Origin: Paracoccaceae bacterium
Lineage (GTDB): Bacteria > Pseudomonadota > Alphaproteobacteria > Rhodobacterales > Rhodobacteraceae
Assembly: GCA_023260935.1 (NCBI GenBank)
Contig: JALQTL010000143.1
Span: 1-8,633, forward strand
Length of the DNA: 8,633 nucleotides
Reading direction: 5' to 3'
Both the position numbers and the translations under genes were made by a program. Shown piece after piece: positions 1 through 5,680 of this stretch. The notes under the pieces were generated by a model that was given only the letters and a program-made list of their open reading frames with translations, made no database searches and was not told the origin of the DNA. The stretch's first letter is position 1. Every line of letters begins with the position of its first letter.

Positions 1-179
1 CGCTTCTCCTTGCCCTCGAGCCCGACGAGCGCCAGCGCCTCGGGGACGGACTGCTGGATGAACGCACGGCTCGAACCGATGACCTGGAGAGTGAAGGCGA
101 CGTTCTGGAAGACGGTCTTTCCCGGCAGCAGCCGGAAGTCCTGGAAGACCGACCCGATGTGGCGTCGGAAGTAGGGCAC
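1..179 (-). CDS. ftsE: Internal fragment of a cell-division ABC transporter ATPase, FtsE-like, joined in frame to lepA
   Basis: Read on the minus strand from 179 to the window edge, this stretch encodes about 59 residues with no stop, in the same frame as lepA. It contains the Q-loop signature VFQDFRLL and then GKTVFQNVAF, LQVIG and a region ending LVGLEGKEK. This matches the middle of FtsE, the cytoplasmic ATPase that works with FtsX to activate septal peptidoglycan hydrolases during division. The Walker A part that should precede the Q-loop is absent because LepA sequence stands in its place; the ABC signature, Walker B and stop lie beyond the window. From memory of the family, the wording (PYFRRHIG, then LQVIGSSR) is closest to actinobacterial FtsE, unlike the rest of the window. 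I infer a chimeric join, not a true gene start. The FtsE identity is near certain; the actinobacterial origin is likely. Confidence 0.88.
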   Translation of the reverse strand, partial: MPYFRRHIGSVFQDFRLLPGKTVFQNVAFTLQVIGSSRAFIQQSVPEALALVGLEGKEK

Positions 180-185
180 CTTCCG
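177..185 (-). other. LepA/FtsE junction
   Basis: The codons CGG AAG (185-180) are the last that fit LepA (GGDATRK). GTG CCC TAC (179-171) already fits FtsE (VPY.RR). The switch is immediate, keeps frame and adds no spacer. FtsE genes often read W-K-V-P at this point (TGG AAG GTG), so the two parents could share about five bases, GGAAG. The shared-base idea is inferred from remembered family sequences, not computed. Confidence 0.75.
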
Positions 186-1871
186 CGTCGCGTCGCCGCC
201 ATAGCATTTCGCGGTCACGTCCTTGCGCATGGCGCTGATGGTTTCGCGGGCGATGACGCGGCCGCCGATGGCGGCCTGCACCGGGATCTTGAACATGTGG
301 CGGGGGATCAGGTCTTTCAGCTTTTCCACCATGACGCGGCCCCGCGCCTCGGCCCTGTCGCGGTGAACCATGATGGCCAGCGCATCGACGGGTTCGTCAT
401 TCACGAGGATCGACATCTTGACGAGGTTATCCTCGCGGTATTCCGACAGGCTGTAGTCGAAGGAGGCATAGCCCTTGGTCACCGATTTCAGCCGGTCATA
501 GAAGTCGAAGACCACCTCGGCCAGCGGCAGATCGTATTCCACCATGGCGCGGCTGCCGGCATAGGTGAGGTTGAGCTGGATGCCGCGCCGGTCCTGGCAA
601 AGCTTCAGCACATCGCCCAGGTATTCGTCGGGCACCATGATCGTGGCCTTGATGCGCGGTTCCTCGATATGGTCGACGTAGGTAAGGTCGGGCATATCGG
701 CGGGGTTGTGCAGATCGCGCACCTCTCCGTCCTTCATGAACAGCTTGAAGACCACGGATGGCGCGGTGGTGATCAGATCAAGGTCATATTCGCGTTCCAG
801 ACGGTCGCGGATCACCTCGAGGTGCAAAAGGCCAAGGAAGCCGCAGCGGAAGCCGAAGCCGAGGGCGGCGGAGGTTTCCATCTCGGTCGAGAAGGAGGCA
901 TCGTTCAGCGAGAGCTTTTCGATGGCGTCGCGGAGTGCCTCGAAATCATTGGCGTCCACGGGGAAGAGGCCGCAGAAGACCACCGGCTGCGCGGGTTTGA
1001 AGCCCGGGAGGGGGGCGGCGCAGGGTTTCTTTTCATGCGTGATGGTGTCGCCCACGCGGGTATCGCGGACCTGTTTGATGGAGCCGGTCCAGATCCCGAT
1101 CTCGCCGGGGCCGAGTTCGGGGATATCGACCATCTGCGGTTTCAGGACGGCCAGCTTGTCGACGCCGTAGACGGCGCCGGTCTGCATCATCTTGATGCGG
1201 TCGCCCTTGCGGATGACGCCGTCGATGACGCGGATCATGACGACGACGCCAAGATAGGGGTCATACCAGCTGTCCACCAGCATGGCCTTCAGCGGCGCGT
1301 CGCGGTCGCCCTTGGGCGGGGGAAGGCGGGTGACGATGGCTTCCAGCACCTCGGGGATGCCAAGGCCGGTCTTGGCGGAAATCGGGATCGCGTCAGAGGC
1401 ATCGATGCCGATCACGTCTTCGATGTTTTCCTTCACGCGCTCGGGGTCGGCGGCGGGAAGGTCGATCTTGTTCAGGACAGGGACGATTTCGTGGCCCGCG
1501 TCGATCGCCTGATAGACGTTGGCAAGCGTTTGCGCCTCGACCCCTTGGCTGGCGTCGACCACCAGAAGCGAGCCTTCGACGGCGCGCATGGAGCGGCTGA
1601 CCTCATAGGCGAAGTCGACGTGGCCGGGGGTATCGATCAGGTTCAGGATGTATTTGTGCCCATCCTTGGCCGGGTATTCGATCCGCACCGTGTTGGCCTT
1701 GATGGTGATGCCACGTTCCCGCTCGATATCCATCGAGTCGAGGAGCTGGGCCTTCATGTCCCGCTCGGCCACCGTGCCGGTCATCTGGATGAGCCGGTCG
1801 GCAAGGGTGGATTTGCCGTGGTCGATATGCGCCACGATGGAGAAATTGCGGATGCGGTCAAGCTGGGTCAT
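180..1871 (-). CDS. lepA: Elongation factor 4 (LepA), C-terminal end missing
   Basis: LepA is a ribosome-associated translational GTPase, cytoplasmic or membrane-peripheral, which back-translocates stalled ribosomes or aids ribosome assembly. The start at 1871 gives MTQLDRIRNFSIVAHIDHGK, the family's usual beginning. Visible motifs are G1 AHIDHGKST (residues 14-22), switch I DIERERGITIK (48-58), G3 DTPGH (80-84) and G4 NKID (134-137). EF-G-like domains and the LepA-specific C-terminal domain follow, up to GGDATRK at residue 564. LepA proteins normally run to about 600 residues, with a basic Lys/Arg-rich stretch and a terminus near IPQ.AFI. Here about 35 residues are missing and FtsE sequence continues in frame from residue 565. 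No internal stop or frameshift is seen before that. No clear Shine-Dalgarno lies just upstream of the start. The gene is divergent from the exported protein at 2003. The truncation is probably a contig artefact, so the organism's real lepA is likely intact. Confidence 0.95.
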
Positions 1872-1944
1872 GGGCGCGCATATAGCTTGGAATACAGGGG
1901 CCGGGAAGGGGTTGCTTGCAGCCGCCCCCCGGGAAGGCACGGGC

Positions 1945-1973
1945 TTGACAGGGCAAGGGGCGAGGCGTATCCC
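1945..1973 (+). promoter_or_regulatory. Candidate sigma70-type promoter for the 2003-3490 pair
   Basis: A perfect -35 hexamer TTGACA (1945-1950) is followed after 17 bases by TATCCC (1968-1973), which keeps the TAT of the -10 consensus but is otherwise weak. Transcription would start about 20-25 bases before the start codon at 2003. The 131-base gap between the divergent lepA start and this gene must hold signals for both; I found no equally good promoter for lepA. Confidence 0.5.
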
Positions 1974-2002
1974 GAGCAAAACAGTCGGATTAAGGAAATG
2001 CC

Positions 2003-2797
2003 ATGCCCCGCTCTCGCCTGCCCCGCCCGGTTACGGCCCGTCCCGCAACGCCCCATGCGGGCCTTGCCCGGCGCGATGTTCTGGCCGCTGCGGTGGCGGG
2101 GCTTGGGATTGTCGGCACAGGCAATGCCCTGTGGGCGCAGGAAGGCGGCGAGGCCGGAGAAGGCAGCGCCTTGGCGGAGCTGCCCGAAACGGTGGCCTTC
2201 CTGACCGAACTGGGGCTTTACGAATCGCAGATCATGGTGGTTGCGGCGCTGTCAGCGGCGGGCAGGCCCGATCTGGCGCGCGAGCATCTGGAAACCACCC
2301 ATCACGCCGACTATGCCGATCTGGCCGAGCGTGTGAGCAAGGCCGGCGGGGCCGATTTCGCGGCCGAGGCCGGGGCCTTTGGCGCGGCCGTGACCGCAGG
2401 CAGCGCGGATCAGGTGGCCACGACGGCGGCGGCGGTGATGGCGCCGATCGCGGCGCTGCGTGCCAAGGCGGGCGACCGGGACCGCATGCTGGCGGCAGAG
2501 GCCCTGCTGCGCCATTCCGCCGAGGATCTGGAGGCGGGCGTTACCGACGGCAAGGTGGAACTGGCGCAGGAATACCGCGATTCATGGGGGTTCACGATGG
2601 TGGCGCTGGAATGGCTGGAAGAGCTGGCCGCCGACAAGACGCCCGAGGTGGCCGCGGCCGCACAGGCCGGGCTGTCGGGCAAGGATGACGTGCTGGCACA
2701 ATATGCCGGGCTGGACGCGGCCGAAGCGCCGGCGGATGCGGGCGCCCTGCTGGCGGCGGCGGCACGGGTAGAGCTGGCCGCCTATCGCCTGAAGTAG
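2003..2797 (+). CDS. Exported protein of unknown function with Tat-like signal
   Basis: This 264-residue protein is not one I recognise with confidence. The start at 2003 is supported by AAGGA (1992-1996) six bases upstream. The N-terminus has a twin-arginine motif, ARRDVL (RR at 23-24), a hydrophobic run (about 26-38) and a likely cleavage site after ALWA (residue 45), so export by the Tat route to the periplasm is likely. The mature part is Ala/Glu/Asp-rich, almost free of Pro and Cys, and looks entirely helical, like a bundle. Conserved-looking patches are TELGLYESQ, LETTHHADYADL, LRHSAEDLEAGVTDGKV and EYRDSWGF; the His, Glu and Asp residues in these could bind metal. Its stop lies 18 bases before the start of a PiuC-type hydroxylase, so the two are probably co-transcribed. 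That context suggests a role in iron uptake, but this is only inference. Similarity to periplasmic helical iron-handling domains (FTR1 or imelysin-like) is a guess to test. Confidence 0.85.
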   Translation: MPRSRLPRPVTARPATPHAGLARRDVLAAAVAGLGIVGTGNALWAQEGGEAGEGSALAELPETVAFLTELGLYESQIMVVAALSAAGRPDLAREHLETTHHADYADLAERVSKAGGADFAAEAGAFGAAVTAGSADQVATTAAAVMAPIAALRAKAGDRDRMLAAEALLRHSAEDLEAGVTDGKVELAQEYRDSWGFTMVALEWLEELAADKTPEVAAAAQAGLSGKDDVLAQYAGLDAAEAPADAGALLAAAARVELAAYRLK

Positions 2798-2815
2798 GAT
2801 CGGGGGGGCCGGGCG

Positions 2816-3490
2816 ATGTTTCATCTGATTGGCGGGCTGTTCGATCCACATGCGCTGACGGCGGTGCAACAGGCAGTGGCGGCGCTGGAATACGAAGACG
2901 GGCGGCGCACGGCCGGGGCCATTGCCGCGCGGGTGAAATCCAATGCCCAGGCCGTGAAAAGCCCCGCCCGCGAGGCGGTGATCGCAAGGGTTCAGGCGGC
3001 GCTGCTGGCCGCGCCGGAATTCGTTTCGGCCGCACGGCCCAAGGCCTTTGTGCGGATGCTGGTGTCGCGTTACGAGGGCGGGCAGGCCTATGGCACCCAT
3101 GTTGATGATGCGCTGATGGATGGCGGGCGCTGCGATGTGAGCTTTACGCTGTTCCTGACCCCGCCTGATGCCTATGAGGGCGGCGGGCTGGTGGTGCGGG
3201 ATACGGCCGAAGACCGGCTGGTGCGGCTGGGCGCGGGCGAAGTGGTGGTTTATCCTTCGGATACCCTGCACCGGGTGGAGCCTGTGACGGCCGGCACGCG
3301 CTATGCCGTGGTGGGCTGGGTGCAAAGCTGGCTGCGCGATCCGCGCCAGCGCGCGATCCTGTTCGATCTGGATCAGGCCATTGCCGCCGAAGCCGCGCGG
3401 GCCGGGGCGGAAACGGCAGAGGCGGAGGGGGCGCCGCTGGAACGGCTGGCGCAGATCCGGTCAAACCTGCTGCGGATGTGGGCGCAATAG
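2816..3490 (+). CDS. Fe(II)/2-oxoglutarate-dependent hydroxylase, PiuC/YbiX family (PKHD-type)
   Basis: The 224-residue length fits the family (E. coli YbiX is about 225). The jelly-roll core carries the iron-binding facial triad: His95 and Asp97 in GTHVDD, and His152 in DTLHRVEPVT. Arg162 (GTRYA) is placed to hold 2-oxoglutarate. The N-terminus (MFHLIGGLF) and C-terminus (NLLRMWAQ) also follow the YbiX pattern. Members use iron, oxygen and 2-oxoglutarate to oxidise an unknown substrate in the cytoplasm and are usually found beside TonB-dependent siderophore receptors, with iron-starvation control. Here there is no receptor; the partner is the exported helical protein 18 bases upstream. A run of seven G (2802-2808) lies 7 bases before the start in place of a typical ribosome binding site, so translational coupling to the upstream gene is possible. 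The family call is firm; the substrate is unknown. Confidence 0.93.
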   Translation: MFHLIGGLFDPHALTAVQQAVAALEYEDGRRTAGAIAARVKSNAQAVKSPAREAVIARVQAALLAAPEFVSAARPKAFVRMLVSRYEGGQAYGTHVDDALMDGGRCDVSFTLFLTPPDAYEGGGLVVRDTAEDRLVRLGAGEVVVYPSDTLHRVEPVTAGTRYAVVGWVQSWLRDPRQRAILFDLDQAIAAEAARAGAETAEAEGAPLERLAQIRSNLLRMWAQ

Positions 3491-3554
3491 CGCCCTTTGC
3501 CCCATCGCTGTGCCCTGACGGGGTGGCAGGGGTTCGCACAGGCCCGGGCAAGGA

Positions 3555-3583
3555 TTGAAACTTTTGTCGCGAATCGGCAGAAT
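3555..3583 (+). promoter_or_regulatory. Candidate sigma70-type promoter for the small secreted protein
   Basis: TTGAAA (3555-3560, five of six consensus bases) is separated by 17 bases from CAGAAT (3578-3583, four of six). The surrounding bases are noticeably more AT-rich than the window as a whole. It would give a leader of roughly 55 bases before the start at 3647 and would make this gene independent of the hydroxylase upstream. Confidence 0.55.
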
Positions 3584-3646
3584 GGCTGCCAGAAAAACAA
3601 TGATCCGTGGCGGGGCTTCTGCCCGCGCATGGCAATGAGGCAGATG

Positions 3647-3964
3647 ATGAAGAAATCCGGTCTTATGGCCCTTGTGGCCTGCATGGTGATGTCTGTTTCC
3701 GCCCCGGCAATGGCCAGCGGTCCGATCCAGTCCGCCTGTCTGAATTCCGGCAGGTCACAGGCCAGCCGCCAGCTTTGCGGCTGCATTCAGCAGGTGGCAG
3801 ACATGACCCTGCGCGGTTCAGACCAGCGCCGCGCGGCCAGCTTTTTCCGCGACCCGGAACGGGCGCAGAAGGTGAAGATGTCGAAATCGGCTGCGGACGA
3901 TGCCTTCTGGGAGCGGTATTCCGCCTTTGGCGAACAGGCCGAGGCTTTTTGCGCCGCCTATTGA
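3647..3964 (+). CDS. Small secreted four-cysteine protein of unknown function
   Basis: This is a 105-residue protein with an N-terminal signal peptide: MKKSGLM, a hydrophobic core, then cleavage near APAMA|SGPIQ. The start at 3647 is preferred among several in-frame ATGs (3629, 3635, 3644) because GAGG (3637-3640) sits six bases before it. The mature part has four cysteines, one in SACLNSG, two in LCGCIQQ and one near the end in AFCAAY, suggesting two disulfides in the periplasm. Other features are ADMTLRGSDQRRAASFF and a Lys/Ser stretch before DDAFWERY. As I recall, Rhodobacteraceae genomes carry close relatives, sometimes labelled 'arginine transporter', a name that nothing in this sequence supports. 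It lies 156 bases after the hydroxylase, has its own candidate promoter, and converges with the copper chaperone gene. No function can be assigned. Confidence 0.88.
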   Translation: MKKSGLMALVACMVMSVSAPAMASGPIQSACLNSGRSQASRQLCGCIQQVADMTLRGSDQRRAASFFRDPERAQKVKMSKSAADDAFWERYSAFGEQAEAFCAAY

Positions 3965-3981
3965 TCGCGGCCAGGGCACCC

Positions 3982-4020
3982 GCCTGCCCCATGCCCCGCC
4001 TGCCCCTTGCCCCGCCTGCC
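3982..4020. repeat. Short 16-bp tandem repeat, about 2.4 copies
   Basis: The unit GCCTGCCCCATGCCCC (3982-3997) is followed by a copy with one change, GCCTGCCCCTTGCCCC (3998-4013), and then by GCCTGCC (4014-4020). It lies just after the stop of the small secreted protein, in the gap between convergent genes. No function is evident; replication slippage in non-coding DNA is the simplest origin. Confidence 0.8.
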
Positions 4021-4077
4021 TCTTTCGGGGTGGCTGATCCCTTGCCGCAGGGACTGATCGGCCGGGTGCAGGCAGGC

Positions 4078-4106
4078 AAAAGGCGGCGGCCCTGACAGCC
4101 GCCGCC
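4078..4106 (-). terminator. Rho-independent terminator of the copper chaperone operon
   Basis: A perfect nine-base stem, GGCGGCGGC (4082-4090) against GCCGCCGCC (4098-4106) with a seven-base loop, is followed on the minus strand by TTTT (4081-4078). It lies about 40 bases past the stop of the PCu(A)C gene. There is no T-run on the plus side, so it is oriented to end the minus-strand transcript. Confidence 0.75.
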
Positions 4107-4116
4107 ATGAAGCAAG

Positions 4117-4133
4117 GGGGGCCTGACGCCCCC
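4117..4133 (-). other. Second GC hairpin just after the copper chaperone stop
   Basis: GGGGGC (4117-4122) pairs with GCCCCC (4128-4133) around a five-base loop, CTGAC. It precedes the T-tailed terminator on the minus-strand transcript and has no T-run of its own. The loop bases CTGAC recur in the loop of the neighbouring terminator (CCTGACA). It may protect the mRNA 3' end or back up termination. Confidence 0.5.
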
Positions 4134-4145
4134 GATCCGGCCCCG

Positions 4146-4664
4146 TCAGCCGCCGTGGTTCATACCCTTCATGGCGCCATGGCCATTGCCCATCCCCATG
4201 CCGCTTGCGGGCTTACGGTCATTGTCGACGGTCACGTCAACCACCACCTCACCCGCATTTTCAAAGACAAGGGTCAGGGGAAAGCTGTCGCCATTGGCCA
4301 GATCGCGCGTCAGGCCCAACAGCATGACGTGATCGCCACCACGGGCAAGTTCGTGCATCTCGCCCGCCGGCAGGGCAAAGCCTTCGGGAACGTGCATCAT
4401 CTTCATCACGCCGTCGCCCATATCCTTGTGGGTATGCAGCTGCACCAGTTCGGCCACATCGGCGCGCGCATCGACAAGGCGGTCGTCGGTTTCAGTCATG
4501 TTGTGCATCATGAAAAAGACAGCGCCCGACTTGCCGACACCGCCCATGGCGCGGGCATAGGCGTCGTGGACATGGATGGCATTGGGGTGGTCTTCGGCCG
4601 CCAGGGGCAGGGCAAGGGCAAGGGTGGCCGCGACGGCGGCCGTGAAAAGACGGAAGGTTTTCAT
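4146..4664 (-). CDS. Periplasmic copper chaperone, PCu(A)C family
   Basis: PCu(A)C proteins bind Cu(I) in the periplasm and help deliver it to the CuA site of cytochrome c oxidase, often with Sco proteins. This one has 172 residues. The start at 4664 has AGGA eight bases upstream. Residues 1-23 form a signal peptide (MKTFRLF, hydrophobic core, LPLAA|ED). The family motif H-X10-M-X21-H-X-M is met by His79, Met90, His112 and Met114, within LHTHKD, VMKMMH and GGDHVMLLGL. An alternative alignment using His77 and Met89 would imply one inserted residue. The C-terminus (about 155-172) is a Met/His/Gly-rich tail, such as GMGMGNGHG and MNHGG, probably extra copper-binding capacity. It lies 39 bases after a DUF2946-like gene on the same strand, and the two are probably one operon, which ends at the terminator 4078-4106. 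Confidence 0.95.
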   Translation of the reverse strand: MKTFRLFTAAVAATLALALPLAAEDHPNAIHVHDAYARAMGGVGKSGAVFFMMHNMTETDDRLVDARADVAELVQLHTHKDMGDGVMKMMHVPEGFALPAGEMHELARGGDHVMLLGLTRDLANGDSFPLTLVFENAGEVVVDVTVDNDRKPASGMGMGNGHGAMKGMNHGG

Positions 4665-4703
4665 GTCAGTGGTCCTGTATTGATGTGATCGTGAAGGGAA
4701 GGA

Positions 4704-5048
4704 TCAGATCACGACAGGCGGCCCGCGGGATTTGGGCTGGAGGACCGTTTGGGTATGCTGGGCCCCTGCCCGGGGCTGCGCCAGCCGGACGGACCGCTGC
4801 GGCGGCAGGGCCGTGGCCGGCGCTGTCGGCAGCATGGCAAGATGCAGGCCGGCCAGACAATCGGGGCACGGATGCACCGGGCCCACCGGGTTGCCATCGG
4901 CATCCACGGCGACCGAGACGACGCCGTAACCCGAGCAGATGGTGATTTCGCCCGCCACCGATGCCGATTGCGCCCGCGCCGTTGCCATGGTGACAGAGGC
5001 AAGGGCGAGGGCCAGAGACAGGAAAATGGCGGAAAGCGCAGACATCAT
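4704..5048 (-). CDS. Small exported DUF2946-like protein, probably copper-associated
   Basis: The product has 114 residues, or 113 if the second ATG at 5045 is used; AGG upstream is 4 bases from the first and 7 from the second. An N-terminal hydrophobic run (about 5-23) ending near ATARAQS is a signal peptide or membrane anchor. The mature part has ITICSGYG (Cys38), a short beta-like VSVAVDADGNPVGP, and the motif HPCPDCLAGLH (Cys61, Cys64), the CxxC pattern typical of DUF2946. A Pro/Arg-rich tail follows. DUF2946 proteins are often encoded beside copper chaperones or TonB-dependent receptors, and here PCu(A)C follows directly on the same strand. A metal-binding or redox role for the three cysteines is inferred, not established. 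The domain assignment is from pattern memory. Confidence 0.82.
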   Translation of the reverse strand: MMSALSAIFLSLALALASVTMATARAQSASVAGEITICSGYGVVSVAVDADGNPVGPVHPCPDCLAGLHLAMLPTAPATALPPQRSVRLAQPRAGAQHTQTVLQPKSRGPPVVI

Positions 5049-5060
5049 GGCGCCTGCTTA

Positions 5061-5078
5061 TCCCGGTTTTCGGCGGGA
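5061..5078. promoter_or_regulatory. Possible operator: inverted repeat before the copper operon
   Basis: TCCCG (5061-5065) and CGGGA (5074-5078) form an inverted repeat with an eight-base centre, only 13 bases from the start at 5048. In this 56-base gap I found no good -35/-10 pair for the DUF2946 gene. The arms are short and could occur by chance in GC-rich DNA. Confidence 0.2.
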
Positions 5079-5104
5079 CAAAAGGGGACGAAAGCGCGCA
5101 AGCG

Positions 5105-5138
5105 AAAAGGCCCCGCAGGCGCACGCCAGCGGGGCCTT
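5105..5138 (-). terminator. Rho-independent terminator of rpmB
   Basis: A ten-base perfect stem, AAGGCCCCGC (5107-5116) against GCGGGGCCTT (5129-5138), encloses a 12-base loop that can itself pair (GGCG with CGCC). On the minus strand the stem ends in TTTT (5108-5105). It begins about 20 bases after the rpmB stop at 5158, so it separates the ribosomal gene from the copper operon. Confidence 0.85.
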
Positions 5139-5157
5139 GAACCGAAAGGCAAGGGGA

Positions 5158-5445
5158 TCAGGCGGCGGCCTGAGCCTTTGCAATCTCTTTCTTGATCTTC
5201 AGCGCCGAGGCCGACAGCTCTTCATCCTTGGCCTTGGCCATGAAGGCATCCAGCCCGCCACGATGATCGACGCTGCGCAGGGCGGCGGCCGAAATCCGCA
5301 GCTTGAACGACTGACCCAGAATGTCCGAGGTCAGGGTGACATCGTTCAGGTTGGGCAGAAAGCGGCGACGGGTCTTGTTGTTGGCATGGCTGATGGTGTT
5401 GCCGGACATCGGGCCCTTGCCCGTCAGTTCGCAGACGCGCGACAT
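5158..5445 (-). CDS. rpmB: 50S ribosomal protein L28
   Basis: L28 is a structural protein of the large ribosomal subunit. The product is 95 residues, the usual alphaproteobacterial length, longer than the 78-residue E. coli protein. The family signature is complete: MSRVCELTGKGP, HANNKTRRRFLPNL, then SFKLRISAAALR and DHRGGLDAFMAKA, ending in a basic helical tail, KIKKEIAKAQ. It has one cysteine only, so it is not a zinc-binding form. The start at 5445 is chosen over an in-frame ATG three codons upstream (5454) because AAGGA lies eight bases before 5445 but overlaps 5454. The gene has its own promoter and terminator and is monocistronic. Confidence 0.97.
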   Translation of the reverse strand: MSRVCELTGKGPMSGNTISHANNKTRRRFLPNLNDVTLTSDILGQSFKLRISAAALRSVDHRGGLDAFMAKAKDEELSASALKIKKEIAKAQAAA

Positions 5446-5536
5446 GGTCTTCATCCTTCAAGTCAACGCCAGTGCAGGCGTAAAGGGGTAACGGAAAAGA
5501 CCACGCCCACGGACGCGGCCCCGAATTCGATGGCTG

Positions 5537-5565
5537 CGTTTACGCGCAAGTGCCGGCCTCGTCAA
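5537..5565 (-). promoter_or_regulatory. Candidate sigma70-type promoter for rpmB
   Basis: On the minus strand TTGACG (5565-5560, five of six) is followed after exactly 17 bases by TAAACG (5542-5537, three of six). It would leave a leader of about 85 bases before the L28 start, long enough for leader control, although I saw no clear structure in it. A strong -35 with a weak -10 fits other promoters of this GC-rich group. Confidence 0.5.
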
Positions 5566-5589
5566 GCGATTCACCCCCGGCCCGGCTGC

Positions 5590-5619
5590 AAAAATGGGCA
5601 GGCCGCGCCCCCTGCACCC
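5590..5619 (-). terminator. Probable rho-independent terminator of hrpB
   Basis: On the minus strand GGG-TG-CAGG (5619-5611) can pair with CCTGCCC (5602-5596), leaving a two-base bulge and an eight-base GC loop. A and then TTTTT (5594-5590) follow. It sits about 60 bases after the hrpB stop and just upstream of the rpmB promoter. The bulge makes it less certain than the other terminators here. Confidence 0.5.
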
Positions 5620-5680
5620 GGCGGGAAGGCGCAGGCCCGCGACGGAACAGGGAAAATGCGCCCCAAGGCGGGCGGCACGG

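Noticed and set aside
159..2204. A 681-codon open frame on the plus strand across lepA
   Set aside because: It is the antisense of lepA and runs on into the exported-protein gene. It has no recognisable domain, and the minus-strand frame carries all LepA motifs. Long antisense frames are expected at this GC content.
3497..3646. Upstream extension of the small secreted protein by 50 residues
   Set aside because: It would bury the signal peptide inside the protein and include the promoter-like TTGAAA/CAGAAT pair; the ribosome binding site supports 3647.
4107..4688. A 193-codon His/Gly-rich plus-strand frame that could look like a metal-binding protein
   Set aside because: The His and Gly content comes from reading the Met/His-rich PCu(A)C gene in antisense. 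The minus strand has a signal peptide, a ribosome binding site and the copper motif.
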